Below, one piece after another: positions 41,481 to 51,671 of a stretch of 52,910 nucleotides of DNA. Source of the DNA: Microbacterium sp. 67-17. GTDB lineage: Bacteria > Actinomycetota > Actinomycetes > Actinomycetales > Microbacteriaceae. Each line of letters begins with the position of its first letter. The stretch's first letter is position 1. The notes under the pieces were generated by a model. The model was not told the origin of the DNA and did no database searches. It was given only the letters and a program-made list of their open reading frames with translations. Location of the stretch: positions 1 through 52,910 of the forward strand of contig NZ_MKTR01000028.1 of NCBI RefSeq assembly GCF_001898325.1, written 5' to 3'. The translations under genes and the position numbers were made by a program.

Positions 41481-44048
41481 ATGACGGACGCGGTGCAAGC
41501 GGACACACGGGTGGACCCCCGTCAGCTTCTTGGCGCGTGGGCGAACAGTTCCGACGAATGGGTGCGGTACATCGTGCGCGTCGTACTCACCGGAGCTGGC
41601 CCTCTCAACTCCGACGAAGAGGACCACGCGTACACGCTGTTCCGGCAAGAGAAGGCGCTGGACGCCCGGGAACTGTCGACCGAGGATCAGCTCGCGATGA
41701 TCGACGGGGAGGACGAGGCGCTCGAACCTTTGACCGTGACCTCACTGTCAGAGGTTGCGGGGGTGAACGCTCTGATCGGTGGTGGGGTCATCGAACCGCA
41801 TCAGGGCCTCACCATTCTGTTCGGTGAGAACGGCACCGGCAAGACCGGGTACTCGAGAATCTTCAAAGCGCTTGCTGCCAGCCGCACCGCGGACGTCATC
41901 CTCGGGGATATCGAGGCGACGGCGCCGCAATCCCCGTCCGCGACGATCGGCTACCAACTCGGAGCGGAAGCGAAGACGTACGCCTGGACAGGGCAACGGG
42001 GGGTTGCCCCGTTCACGCGCATCTCGATCTTCGACAGCCCATCGGTGAGCTTCCATGTCGACGAAGACCTCGAGTATGTGTACGTCCCCGCCGCGCTTGC
42101 CTTGTTCAACCACGTCATCGCCGGAATCAAGGCCGTCCAGGCCCGCATTGATGCGGCAATCAGCGACCTGCGATCCGGCCCCACAGGACTGCTGGGCCGA
42201 TTCCCGCGAGCGGCGTCGGTGTACCCGCTGATCGAGACGCTCGGCGCCGCGACAGACCTGGACCAGCTCAGGGCGATGGCCGACCACCACACCGACGCTG
42301 ATACCCGCATCGGGACACTGCGCCGCACCGTGGCCGCGCTGGAGGCCGACACGATCAGCGCCGAGATCACCCTGCAACAACGCGCCGAGCGTGTCCTAGC
42401 CGAGGCGAGCACGGCCGCACAGATTCTCGGTCGGTTCAGCCCCGCCACGTACAGCAGCGAGCTCACCGCCCTGGCGTACCTGCAGGAGGAGTATCGAGCC
42501 TTCCGCGCGGCGCTGTTCGAAGCGGCGGACCTGCCCGCCGCCCCCGACGACACCTGGACCCGGTTCATCCAGGCCGGTGAGGAGTACGAAGCACACCTGA
42601 GCGCACACGACGCGCACGACGCAGACCGGTGCCTCTACTGCCGCCAACCGCTCAGTGACCCGGCACGGGCGCTGATCGGAAAGTATTCCGAGTTCCTCGA
42701 GGAAAAGATCGCCGGCGACATCGAAGCCGCCAAGGGGCGGCTCAGCGCCCTGACCTCACCCGTGTTCGGCATCCGGACCAGCGATGTCGACGCCTACGCG
42801 CGCGACCACGCCACGAGCAACCCGCAGCCCGTGTTCTTGCCACTGCTGGAACGCACGCTCAGCACTGCCACCGCGCTCCTTGACCACCTCCGCGACAACA
42901 CCCCCGTCACAGCCGACCTCCTGGCTCACGTGGCCGCCGACGCAGATGGCCTCACCGAAGCACTCGAGACCACCAGCGGCGCCCTGGTGGAACTGCGAGG
43001 ACAAGCCGCGCGGCGCGCGGAAACACTCGCTGAGAAGAAGAAGGAACTGGTCGAACTCGAAGCTGCCGCCGAACTCGCCCGGTCCTGGGCGATCATCGAA
43101 CAACAGGTGCGCGACGCGAAACAAGCCGACCGCCTCGCACTGCTCGCCAAGCCCATGCCTGCGCTACTACGCGCGGTCACTGGCCTTGCCAAAACCGCGA
43201 GCGACCAGATGATCAACGAAAGCTTCGACGCGCTGTTCGCCGAAGAACGCACCGCGCTCCGTGCACCCGAACTTCAAGTCGAGTTCGTGGGCCGTCAGGG
43301 ACGAGCGCACCGCCGCAAGGTCCTCACCGGCAAGCACAAGCCGTCGAAGGTCCTCTCCGAGGGCGAGCAGAAGGTTCTCGCGATGGCGGACTTTCTCGCC
43401 GAAGCACGCCTCGCCGGCATCACCGCACCGGTGATCTTCGACGACCCGGTCTCCAGTCTCGATCATCGCCGCATCAACGAGGTCGCGCAGCGTGTCGCGG
43501 CACTCGCCGACACGACCCAGGTGATCGTGTTCACCCACGACATCTTCTTCGCCACCACACTGCTGAACCTGATGGCAGCGTCCAAACGATGCTCGTACTT
43601 CCACATCACCGACGAGGACGGCAAGGGGCAGGTCACCCGAGCTACCGGGCCCCGCTGGGACAGCATCAGCAATCTGAAGAAGAACATCAACGAGACCATC
43701 CAGGCCGCCAAGTCCCAGCAGGGTGATGCGCGCGCCGCGCTCGTACGCACCGGCTACGACTGGATCCGGGCCTGGTGCGAGGTGTTCACCGAAACTGAGC
43801 TGCTGCAGGGGGTGACGCAGCGTTACCAGCCCAACGTGCGGATGACCGCGCTACCGAACATCAAGACGGCCGCCCTGCCTGCCGCTATCGAGACTGTGAA
43901 CCGCGTGTTCGAAGAAGCCTGCCGCTACATCGACGGACACTCCCAGCCGCTCCCCACCCTGAACGTCAGCCCCACTCTGGCCGGCCTCGAGGCGCACTGG
44001 GCAGAGTTGAGCGAGGCCAGAGCCGCGTACCTCAGCGCCGGCGCGTGA
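41481..44048 (+). CDS. Large ABC-type ATPase with zinc hook (AAA_13; RloC/PrrC-like candidate)
   Basis: This 855-residue SMC/RecF-like ATPase has Walker A GENGTGKT (residues 115-122), long helical segments with a CLYC zinc-hook pair (Cys384, Cys387), ABC signature LSEGEQ (625-630), Walker B VIFDDPVSSLD near 651-661 and the switch histidine in VFTHD. This layout matches AAA_13 proteins such as the anticodon nucleases PrrC and RloC. The C-terminal part has Arg763-x3-Glu767 and a His820, which might form a PrrC-like triad, though the spacing differs. GGAGGTCGGTCG precedes the ATG at 41481. It lies just upstream of the Wadjet operon, suggesting a defence role. Confidence 0.8.
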   Translation: MTDAVQADTRVDPRQLLGAWANSSDEWVRYIVRVVLTGAGPLNSDEEDHAYTLFRQEKALDARELSTEDQLAMIDGEDEALEPLTVTSLSEVAGVNALIGGGVIEPHQGLTILFGENGTGKTGYSRIFKALAASRTADVILGDIEATAPQSPSATIGYQLGAEAKTYAWTGQRGVAPFTRISIFDSPSVSFHVDEDLEYVYVPAALALFNHVIAGIKAVQARIDAAISDLRSGPTGLLGRFPRAASVYPLIETLGAATDLDQLRAMADHHTDADTRIGTLRRTVAALEADTISAEITLQQRAERVLAEASTAAQILGRFSPATYSSELTALAYLQEEYRAFRAALFEAADLPAAPDDTWTRFIQAGEEYEAHLSAHDAHDADRCLYCRQPLSDPARALIGKYSEFLEEKIAGDIEAAKGRLSALTSPVFGIRTSDVDAYARDHATSNPQPVFLPLLERTLSTATALLDHLRDNTPVTADLLAHVAADADGLTEALETTSGALVELRGQAARRAETLAEKKKELVELEAAAELARSWAIIEQQVRDAKQADRLALLAKPMPALLRAVTGLAKTASDQMINESFDALFAEERTALRAPELQVEFVGRQGRAHRRKVLTGKHKPSKVLSEGEQKVLAMADFLAEARLAGITAPVIFDDPVSSLDHRRINEVAQRVAALADTTQVIVFTHDIFFATTLLNLMAASKRCSYFHITDEDGKGQVTRATGPRWDSISNLKKNINETIQAAKSQQGDARAALVRTGYDWIRAWCEVFTETELLQGVTQRYQPNVRMTALPNIKTAALPAAIETVNRVFEEACRYIDGHSQPLPTLNVSPTLAGLEAHWAELSEARAAYLSAGA

Positions 44049-44215
44049 TTGGCCGTCGTTCGGGTGGGAGGAGACCCCGGCCTCGACAAGAACGCTACGT
44101 ACCCCGGGCTGCCGACCCCGACCACATACCGCCGAGGGCATCTGGCGGATGAGGGTGCCCAGGCGCACGCATCCTCGCCCTCCTCGAGCCCCCGTCCGCC
44201 CGCCAAAGCGGCACC

Positions 44216-44246
44216 GTGTCGTCGGTATAGGAGATACTGGCGACAC
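44216..44246 (+). promoter_or_regulatory. Hairpin/dyad in the Wadjet operon leader
   Basis: GTGTCGTCGGTAT (44216-44228), loop AGGAG, ATACTGGCGACAC (44234-44246): 13-base arms with 11 complementary pairs, and the two mismatches become G-U pairs in RNA. It ends 23 bases before the jetA start. It could be an operator for a repressor or an RNA hairpin that controls translation. Confidence 0.55.
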
Positions 44247-44269
44247 CTGAGGCCGGCAGGGGGGACCCG

Positions 44270-45727
44270 TTGACAGCAACACCACAGCAGTTGGCTGAAG
44301 CCGTCGACACCAACCCGACTCTTCGTCTTCTCGGCGCATACAGTCGCGACTGGGTCCTGCCGCTGTTCGCCACCCACCTGGGGACCATCGATGGTTCCGT
44401 CTCCGCGGAGTGGTTCCATGAGCGGGTCGCTGAGACCATCGACGCCTTGCCGAGCATGACGGGAGATCGTACTCCCGCCGAGCACTGTAAAAAGTGGGTC
44501 GAGGACCGGTGGCTGGAAACGGAGATGGACGCTGGCCGCCTGCGATACCGGCTCTCCGCCTACTCGCTGCGAGCCCTGCAGTTCGTCCGTGAGATCGTCG
44601 ACGGTGAAACCACTGTCACCACGGCTCGGTTAGAGAGCATCGCGCATGCCGTCCACACGCTCGCGGATATGACCAACCCCGACCGGCGCGTGCAGGTTCG
44701 TCGGATCGATCGGGAGATCTCCCGGCTCAAGAAGCAGCGGGACGACATCAAGTCTGGTCGGACCCGGCTGTCTACCGTGGAGGAGCAGCAACAGCAGCTG
44801 CGTGAGATCTTGGCGATGACCCGCACGCTGCCTGCGGACTTCCGGCAACTGCGCACCCTTGTCGAGGACCGTCACCAGCGAGTCGCCCGACGAGCGATGG
44901 CCGACGGTCCTACCAAAGCAGAGCTCGTCGAGGACTACCTCCACGAGCACGACCTCCTCGGCGACACCCCCGAGGGCCGCTCCTACCAAGGGTTTTCGAG
45001 GCTGTTGACGTCCAAGCAGGCCCAATCCATCCCGGACGACATCGATCAGATCCTCTCCCAGGAGTTCGCCCGCGAGCACATGACTGTGACCGAGCGGGCG
45101 CAGCTCGAGACGATGTTCTCGACCCTGCTCGCCGCGCAACTTCGCGTACAGCAGAGCTACGTCAAATGGACCTCGTCACTGCGGCGCTTCCTCACCAGGA
45201 GCACACACGAGAAGCACCGGCGCCTCCTCGCCCTCGCTGACCGGGCGCTCAGCGCCGGCGCCGAATGGGTCGAACGGCACCCCGGCCCCGCGGTGATCGA
45301 CAGCGACGTGCTCGGCATCGGAACGATCGACACCACCGACATCTCCCAGACCCAGTTTTGGATCGACCGGGGACCTCAAGAGGTTCAGGTCCGCGCGATC
45401 TCGCCGCACGCAGACCTCCCGACTGCGGATCGTGAGGCGTTGCGGCTGGCGGCTGGGACGAGCCCGAGAGTCGTCGCCCGGACCGTGAACCGGCTGATCC
45501 GTGAGCGCGGTGCGGTGACCGGCAGCGAAGTCTTCGACGCGACGCCGCCAGACTTCCGACGGCTGGGAGCACTCGTCTCCCTCCTTGATCTAGCCATCAC
45601 CTACGGCCAGGTATCAGACCACATCAGAGATCGCGTCGCACTCCAGCCCGCGCAGGAACGTGCACTCCACGTCGCGCTCCCCCATCTACGCTTCGACACA
45701 CCCATCATGATCGGTGAGCACGAATGA
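44270..45727 (+). CDS. jetA: Wadjet system protein JetA (DUF3375)
   Basis: The 485-residue protein has the DUF3375 N-terminus (TLRLLGAYSRDWVLPLFATH) and helical body of type I JetA. JetA is the kleisin-like subunit that bridges the SMC-like JetC heads with JetB. It starts with TTG behind AGGGGGGACCCG and overlaps jetB by four bases. It is the first gene of a four-gene operon, preceded by a hairpin and about 220 bases without a gene. Confidence 0.92.
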   Translation: MTATPQQLAEAVDTNPTLRLLGAYSRDWVLPLFATHLGTIDGSVSAEWFHERVAETIDALPSMTGDRTPAEHCKKWVEDRWLETEMDAGRLRYRLSAYSLRALQFVREIVDGETTVTTARLESIAHAVHTLADMTNPDRRVQVRRIDREISRLKKQRDDIKSGRTRLSTVEEQQQQLREILAMTRTLPADFRQLRTLVEDRHQRVARRAMADGPTKAELVEDYLHEHDLLGDTPEGRSYQGFSRLLTSKQAQSIPDDIDQILSQEFAREHMTVTERAQLETMFSTLLAAQLRVQQSYVKWTSSLRRFLTRSTHEKHRRLLALADRALSAGAEWVERHPGPAVIDSDVLGIGTIDTTDISQTQFWIDRGPQEVQVRAISPHADLPTADREALRLAAGTSPRVVARTVNRLIRERGAVTGSEVFDATPPDFRRLGALVSLLDLAITYGQVSDHIRDRVALQPAQERALHVALPHLRFDTPIMIGEHE

Positions 45728-46389
45728 GCGACGGACACGGCACCACCGATACAGGAGAGCTAGCGCCTGACGCCCCCGAGGATTTCCCTGACGGTGCCCG
45801 CCGCGCGCTCGTCGTGCTTCTCACGAACCGGTTCATCACCCGGACGAGGAATCGCGCCGTGTGGGACATCCTGCGTGGGTATGAAGAAGAGATCCGCGGC
45901 CGCCTCGCAGATCTCTACCTGACACTGGAGATCGACCACGACCACGGCGTCGCATTCAAACGGCAGATCATGGAGGAGGACACTCCCCGCATCCTCCGCA
46001 AAGATCGCCCGCTCAGTCGCGACGCCTCGTTCCTGCTCATCTTTCTCTGCCAGGAGTGCGCCCACGCCGACCCCCAGGACGAGCTCGTCGTGGTCACCCG
46101 GGCTCAGATCGACGAGTTCCTTAGCGCCTACCGCCAGGATGACGACGGCGACCAGGCGAAGTTCGATCGTCGCGTCACCGCCGCCATCCGGCAGCTGCAG
46201 GATCTGCGGCTGCTCAACCAGGACCCTGACGCCGACTACCTCTACACGATCTCGCCAGTCGTGGTACCTCTTGTCGGTGTCGATGAACTGACGCGGCTGG
46301 AAGCGGCATACCGGCTCGGGGCAGGCGCCACCGCAAATGACGGGAATGGCACCGAAAACTCAGCCCAGCTCCTTGACGAGGAGTCCTGA
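45724..46389 (+). CDS. jetB: Wadjet system protein JetB (DUF4194)
   Basis: The 221-residue acidic protein matches the DUF4194 family: RRALVVLLTNRFITRTRNRA near the start, then RPLSRDASFLLIFLCQECA and a winged-helix-like C-terminal part. JetB is the KITE-type dimer subunit of the condensin-like complex. Its stop TGA shares a base with the jetC ATG. Confidence 0.92.
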   Translation: MSDGHGTTDTGELAPDAPEDFPDGARRALVVLLTNRFITRTRNRAVWDILRGYEEEIRGRLADLYLTLEIDHDHGVAFKRQIMEEDTPRILRKDRPLSRDASFLLIFLCQECAHADPQDELVVVTRAQIDEFLSAYRQDDDGDQAKFDRRVTAAIRQLQDLRLLNQDPDADYLYTISPVVVPLVGVDELTRLEAAYRLGAGATANDGNGTENSAQLLDEES

Positions 46390-49300
46390 TGCTAATCAAT
46401 GGGCAGTTCCGCATCGAGAAGGTCCAGGTCCTGAACTGGGGCGGATACTCCGACCTACAGGTCATGCATGTCGAACGTGCCGGCACCGCGATCCTCGGAC
46501 CGTCCGGACGCGGCAAGTCCACCCTGCTCGATGCGATGGCCTCGGTCATCCTTCCCAACCCGCAAGAGTTCAACCAGGCCGCACGCGACGACAAAGGCCA
46601 GAAGCGCGAGCGCACCGTATACACGTACGCGCGTGGGCTCACTGACCGGCGGCGTGACGAGAACCGACGCTCCGGCACAACCACCTACGTGCGTCCACCC
46701 GGCACAAACGGGTTCGCCAGCGGCGCTGCGATCACGTGGGCTCATGACGATGGCCGACGGGTCACGGTGTTTCGACTCGCATGGGTTGCCAGCGACACCA
46801 CCGGCGCCGACGCGATCAACGCGAATACGATCTACGGGTTCGTCTCCGGCGACTTCGACCTGGACCGCCTGAACGGGCTCACCGGTGTCCGCTCCGGCTC
46901 ATCGCCCCTGACCAAGACGACGCTCAGCGGCCTGATCGACACCAGCCGCGGTGATCTCGTCGATTCCTCACAGAGCAAGATCCACGCGAAGATGCGCTCC
47001 GTGATGGAGATGGGCAAGTCCGACGAATCCCAGCGCCTTGCCATGCACCTGCTGCGCCGCGCCCAGGCCTCCAAAGGCATTTTCAACATCAACGCGCTGT
47101 TCAAGGAGTTTGTGCTCACCGAGCCGCTCGCGCTCGACCGGTGGGGAACCGCGCTCGAGGCGTACCGAGAGGCGTCACGTCTGTATGACGAGTACGAAGC
47201 CACCCGACGCCAGCTGGAGACCCTCACCCGCCTCCCTCAGCTCGCCGAGAAGTACCAGCACGCGGGCAAAGACCACACACGCAAGACTTCACTCCTCTTG
47301 GAGCGGGCCGAAGGGACCCCCGCGCGCCTACGGATCTGGCACGCCCACAAGCTCCTCGACTGGTTGCGCGCACGGATCGATGACAATCGCCTGACGACGG
47401 CAGAGACCAACGAAGATCTGCAGGCAGCGAACACGCGAAGGACACACGCGAAGACAACGTTCGACAACCTCCTGCTCAGCCTCACCTCGGCCGGCGGAGA
47501 CAAAGCACCCCTCCTCAAGGTCCAACTCGACACCGCCCAGCACAACCTGGACCGGATCGGCATTCACCGCGCAGCCGTCTCCCGTCGCCTATCTGAGTTC
47601 GACCGCACCCTGCCCGCCTCGCAGGGTGATCTGTTGCTTCTGCAGGACGACCTCAGCGATATGCGCACCCAACTGGAGACCCAACAGATCGCTCTTGACG
47701 CCGAGGCCAAGGCTGCGGTGCTCCGCGCGGGCATGATCGCCGGACAACGGAAGTCGGTCGCACACGAGCTGCATCAACTCAGCTCCCGACGATCCAACAT
47801 CTCTCCCGAGGCGGCTCAGCTGCGCGCCGACATCGCCGCAGCTACCAACGTGCCGCTGGACCGGCTGCATTTCTTCGGTGAACTCATCCAGATCAAGGCC
47901 GAGCACCAATCATGGGAGGCTGCCGTCTTCAGTGTTCTGCGCGGCGTCGCCAAGGATCTCGTCGTCGATCAGGAACACTTCATCACCGTTCGGCGATTCA
48001 TCAATGAGCATGACACCCGGATGCACGTGTCGCTCGTTCCCGTTCGCGAACAGGGCTCTCAGCGCGAGCCGGTACCCGGCACCGTACCGGCGATTGTCGA
48101 ACTGGCGGACTCACCGTTCGCCCCGTGGGTACTCAACGAGCTCGTCGACCGATTCTCCTACCAGCTCGTGGAACGCGACTCGGATCTGGACACCAAACGT
48201 GCGTCACACCTCAACGGCGCCGTCACCCGCGCAGGGATGCGCACCGCAGCATTCGGACGGTTCGCGAAGGACGACTCGGTACAGAGGTACTCGTTCATCG
48301 GCTGGGACACCGCCGATCTACGCCGCGACCTTGAGCAGAACCTCGCGTCGCTTACCGCGGAACTGGCACCCGCTGACGCCGCGTCCAACACCGCTCAAGC
48401 CACACGCGACGACGCACGCGATCGGGCACAGCGCCTCACGACACTCCTCGAAGAACTCGACTGGTCATCCATCGATACGGCACCTGCAGCCGACCAGGTG
48501 CGACAGCTCCAAGAGGAGATCGCCGAGGCCAACACCCCCGAAGTCACCGAACTCCAGAAGCAACTGGACGACGCGCGAACAGAAATGACCGAGTCGGAGC
48601 TGCACGCACGCGAGATCGAGACGAAGCTCACGACTCTGAACGCAGCGTGGGGAGTGCTGGTCGACCTGGAAGACGAGTCATCTCTTCTCATCGACGACTC
48701 CGCCGTGTTGGACGCCGACGAACGCGAGGCCACCGGCACACTCGGATTCCTCGCACCTCCCGTCGATGTCACGACGGCGACGGGTCGCGCGCTCCGTGCG
48801 GCAATCGAAGCCAGCTACGGGCAAGCGGCCACGGATCTGCAGAACCAGCTCGTCTCACTCAGGAAGGAACGCGAAGCACTCGAGACCGCTGTCCTCGCCA
48901 CCATCCGTGCATTCCGCGGCCTGGAGGATCGAAACCAGAGGGAAATCGACGAGAGCATCGACAGCCTGCCGGCGCTGCTCTCCATTCACGACCAGCTGCT
49001 CACCGATGACCTCCCCCGCACCAAGCAACGCTGGCTCGAGCAGGTCGACCAGGACATGAACACACAGCTGCGAGGACTTCTCGTCCAGATCGATGACGAT
49101 CGCCGCTCAATCGTCCGAGGCCTCGCCCCCATCGATAGGGTTCTCGAGCGTGTGGCGTTCCGCGTCGACTCCACCCTCACGATCGACGTCTCCGACAAAC
49201 CCAGCGGTGAGCTCAACGAGTTCCGCTCCACGATCTCGGAGTACACCAGCAACACCCTCCACCAATCCATCGAACGCGACGCGGAGAAGATCGAACGCGA

Positions 49301-49799
49301 CTTCAACCGGCTGCGCCGCAAACTGGCCCTCCTCGACGACCTCACCCGAACCGGCGAGAGCTGGCGTCGCCGCGTATTCGACGCGCGCGAACACGTCGAG
49401 TTCAAGGCAATCGAGAAGAGAGCCGACGGCGTCGAAATCGTGCACGACGGTGTCTCCGGGATGAGCGGCGGGGAGGGGCAGGAACTCATCGCATTCATCC
49501 TCGGCGCAGCCCTGAGATATCGGCTGGGCGAAGGAACGGACGCCCCTCCCACCTACGCGTCGATCGTGCTCGATGAAGGATTTGTCAAAGCCGATAGCGA
49601 CTACACCGGACGGGCCCTCGCCGCCTTGTCCGCGCTCGGGTTCCAGCTCATCATCGGCGCGCCGCGTGAGAAGGCAACGGCGTTCGAGTCCCACGTGGAA
49701 ACCGTCGCATACATCAACTCCGACCCAGCCAACCCGCAGGGCGTGCGCATCTTCGAGATGACGATCAGCGAAGCGCTCAGTATCGAGGAAGCCGCGTGA
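46389..49799 (+). CDS. jetC: Wadjet system protein JetC (MukB/SbcC-like SMC ATPase)
   Basis: The 1136-residue protein has a Walker A GPSGRGKS (residues 37-44), long coiled coils around a central hinge-like region (about 520-680), ABC signature SGMSGGEGQ near 1026 and Walker B IVLDEGF with Asp1062 and Glu1063. It is the motor that extrudes plasmid DNA loops in Wadjet. Its length fits the family. It overlaps jetD by four bases. All catalytic motifs are intact, so the system is probably functional. Confidence 0.94.
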   Translation: MLINGQFRIEKVQVLNWGGYSDLQVMHVERAGTAILGPSGRGKSTLLDAMASVILPNPQEFNQAARDDKGQKRERTVYTYARGLTDRRRDENRRSGTTTYVRPPGTNGFASGAAITWAHDDGRRVTVFRLAWVASDTTGADAINANTIYGFVSGDFDLDRLNGLTGVRSGSSPLTKTTLSGLIDTSRGDLVDSSQSKIHAKMRSVMEMGKSDESQRLAMHLLRRAQASKGIFNINALFKEFVLTEPLALDRWGTALEAYREASRLYDEYEATRRQLETLTRLPQLAEKYQHAGKDHTRKTSLLLERAEGTPARLRIWHAHKLLDWLRARIDDNRLTTAETNEDLQAANTRRTHAKTTFDNLLLSLTSAGGDKAPLLKVQLDTAQHNLDRIGIHRAAVSRRLSEFDRTLPASQGDLLLLQDDLSDMRTQLETQQIALDAEAKAAVLRAGMIAGQRKSVAHELHQLSSRRSNISPEAAQLRADIAAATNVPLDRLHFFGELIQIKAEHQSWEAAVFSVLRGVAKDLVVDQEHFITVRRFINEHDTRMHVSLVPVREQGSQREPVPGTVPAIVELADSPFAPWVLNELVDRFSYQLVERDSDLDTKRASHLNGAVTRAGMRTAAFGRFAKDDSVQRYSFIGWDTADLRRDLEQNLASLTAELAPADAASNTAQATRDDARDRAQRLTTLLEELDWSSIDTAPAADQVRQLQEEIAEANTPEVTELQKQLDDARTEMTESELHAREIETKLTTLNAAWGVLVDLEDESSLLIDDSAVLDADEREATGTLGFLAPPVDVTTATGRALRAAIEASYGQAATDLQNQLVSLRKEREALETAVLATIRAFRGLEDRNQREIDESIDSLPALLSIHDQLLTDDLPRTKQRWLEQVDQDMNTQLRGLLVQIDDDRRSIVRGLAPIDRVLERVAFRVDSTLTIDVSDKPSGELNEFRSTISEYTSNTLHQSIERDAEKIERDFNRLRRKLALLDDLTRTGESWRRRVFDAREHVEFKAIEKRADGVEIVHDGVSGMSGGEGQELIAFILGAALRYRLGEGTDAPPTYASIVLDEGFVKADSDYTGRALAALSALGFQLIIGAPREKATAFESHVETVAYINSDPANPQGVRIFEMTISEALSIEEAA

Positions 49800-51001
49800 G
49801 GAGCCCCGCAGACGTTGAACGTCTTATCACCACCCGCTACAAGTCGTCCTGGCGCGCCTGGCTCACACAATCCTCCCCTGAACAGATCACCTTCCCCCTC
49901 CAGCCACCCACCGCGTCAACCATCCCCGCACAAGAAGAGGCCGTCCGGACGTGGCTACATGCGTGGCGTGCCTGGCACGACCTGCACCCCGCTACCAGCC
50001 TGCGAACCGCGACCGTCCGCACGGCCGCTGGCGCTCAGGTCGTCTACACACACATCGACATCCCTGGGCCAACAGCGCTCGCTGGACTCGACCCCGCGAC
50101 CGCTAACCACTGGCAGACCGCGATTTCCCGCTACCCCCAACTGGCAGACCTCGACGTCTCCACCGACCAGCTGCGGCCGATCCTGCCCCGCATTGTCGAC
50201 CTCGACGATTACGACTTCGAACTGCTCCTGCGCGTCGTGGAATGGTTCCGCAACAACCCCGCATCCGGGCTCACCGCCCGCCAAGTCCCTGTCACAGGTC
50301 TCCACACCAAGTGGCTGGGACGGCACAAGGCGATCGTCATCTGCCTGCTTCGAACCGACATCCCCAACCGGGTGGCTGATCTTGGCGCAGAAGCCGTCGA
50401 CCCTGAACTCGACATCAACGACCTCGATCTACTCGGACTGCGGCGACTGCCGAACCACGTCGACGTCATCCTCGCCGACCCCGCCGACCGCCGACTCGTG
50501 GGCGGCATCCGCCAACTCCGAGCACCCGTCGAAGAAGTCGCCGGCCTCCCCCTCACCCCCGATGACGTCCTGATCATCGAGAACAAGGAGGCCGCGACGC
50601 CAATAGAGGACCGAGCAGGGCTTGTAGTGATTCATTCGCTTGGCAACTTTCTCGACGTGCTCGACGCGCTCCCATGGCTGCGGTCCGCACGCACCTGGTA
50701 CTGGGGAGACCTCGATCGAGCCGGGATCACACTGCTGTCGCGTGCCCGGGCTAGGGTGCCCGAGATCGCCTCCCTACTCATGCACGCCGACACTGTCCGG
50801 GAGTTCGAACCACTCGCGAACGCCGACCCGAGCGGTCGCGTAGACCCACCCGAACCAGTCCTCACGCAAGATGAACGTGCCGCGCTGGAATATCTCGACG
50901 CTGGACAGCCGCCGCTCCGCCTCGAACAAGAACGCATTCCATGGCACACAGCGCAAACCACCATCAACCTGGCGATCGACCAGGCCGCTGTCCTCGATTA
51001 G
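49796..51001 (+). CDS. jetD: Wadjet system protein JetD (DUF3322/DUF2220, Toprim-like nuclease)
   Basis: This 401-residue protein has an N-terminal DUF3322 arm and a C-terminal DUF2220 Toprim-like domain, with Glu262 in IIENKEAA and the DxD pair Asp305/Asp307 in WGDLDRAG. JetD is the metal-dependent nuclease that cuts circular plasmid DNA after loop extrusion by JetABC. It starts with GTG inside the jetC stop region. The acidic residues are intact. Confidence 0.93.
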   Translation: MRSPADVERLITTRYKSSWRAWLTQSSPEQITFPLQPPTASTIPAQEEAVRTWLHAWRAWHDLHPATSLRTATVRTAAGAQVVYTHIDIPGPTALAGLDPATANHWQTAISRYPQLADLDVSTDQLRPILPRIVDLDDYDFELLLRVVEWFRNNPASGLTARQVPVTGLHTKWLGRHKAIVICLLRTDIPNRVADLGAEAVDPELDINDLDLLGLRRLPNHVDVILADPADRRLVGGIRQLRAPVEEVAGLPLTPDDVLIIENKEAATPIEDRAGLVVIHSLGNFLDVLDALPWLRSARTWYWGDLDRAGITLLSRARARVPEIASLLMHADTVREFEPLANADPSGRVDPPEPVLTQDERAALEYLDAGQPPLRLEQERIPWHTAQTTINLAIDQAAVLD

Positions 51002-51129
51002 CGCTCGTGTGGCACCATCCCAGACCACCTCGAGGACACCCCGACGTGGACGGGCTCTGATCCCCGATGCCGTGGACACCGCGTCATCGGCATGACAGAC
51101 TGCTCTGTTCTGCTGGAAGGGGAACCACC

Positions 51130-51591
51130 GTGCCGCACACAGACGACCACACCGACTGGGAACAGATCATCCGCGACATGATCGCGCGGAGCAGCGAATC
51201 CGCACCTACCGAGCCAGGCGTGTACCGGATGCCGTGCGGGAACTGCTACGTCGACTTCTTCCGCACCTCGGACGGCACCGAAAGTTGGCTCGTCCCCGGC
51301 GACGAGCGCAGCTACACTCGCGACACTGTCGCCATCGACCGGCACGGCGACCACCCGTGGGAGCGGATGTACACCCTCGGCCACGCCGCCGCCGAGATCC
51401 GACGCCGCGCGACCGCCGACGATACGCCCGTCGAGGTGCTGGTCGAGCAGCTGGCGGCGATCGCCGCGGTGGAGGACGCGGCCGAGGCGGAGGAGATCGC
51501 CCGCATCGCCCGGGAACGTCCCGCCGACAGCCCGGACGTCCCGCTCGCCGATGTCGCTCGGAAGTTCGGGATCGATCTCGACGAGCTCTAG
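51130..51591 (+). CDS. Hypothetical acidic protein
   Basis: A 153-residue protein beginning with GTG (VPHTDDHTDWEQIIRDMIAR) behind GGAAGGGGAACC. It has a small N-terminal domain with two cysteines (PCGNCYVDFF) and an acidic Ala/Glu-rich helical C-terminal part. I do not recognise it. It is followed closely by the metallophosphatase gene on the same strand. Confidence 0.65.
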   Translation: MPHTDDHTDWEQIIRDMIARSSESAPTEPGVYRMPCGNCYVDFFRTSDGTESWLVPGDERSYTRDTVAIDRHGDHPWERMYTLGHAAAEIRRRATADDTPVEVLVEQLAAIAAVEDAAEAEEIARIARERPADSPDVPLADVARKFGIDLDEL

Positions 51592-51671
51592 CGATACCTG
51601 TCGTCGCCTACTGGCACGCTAGAGACACCAGATCATGCGAGACACCGATCACCTGCGAGAGGGGCGTCGTC

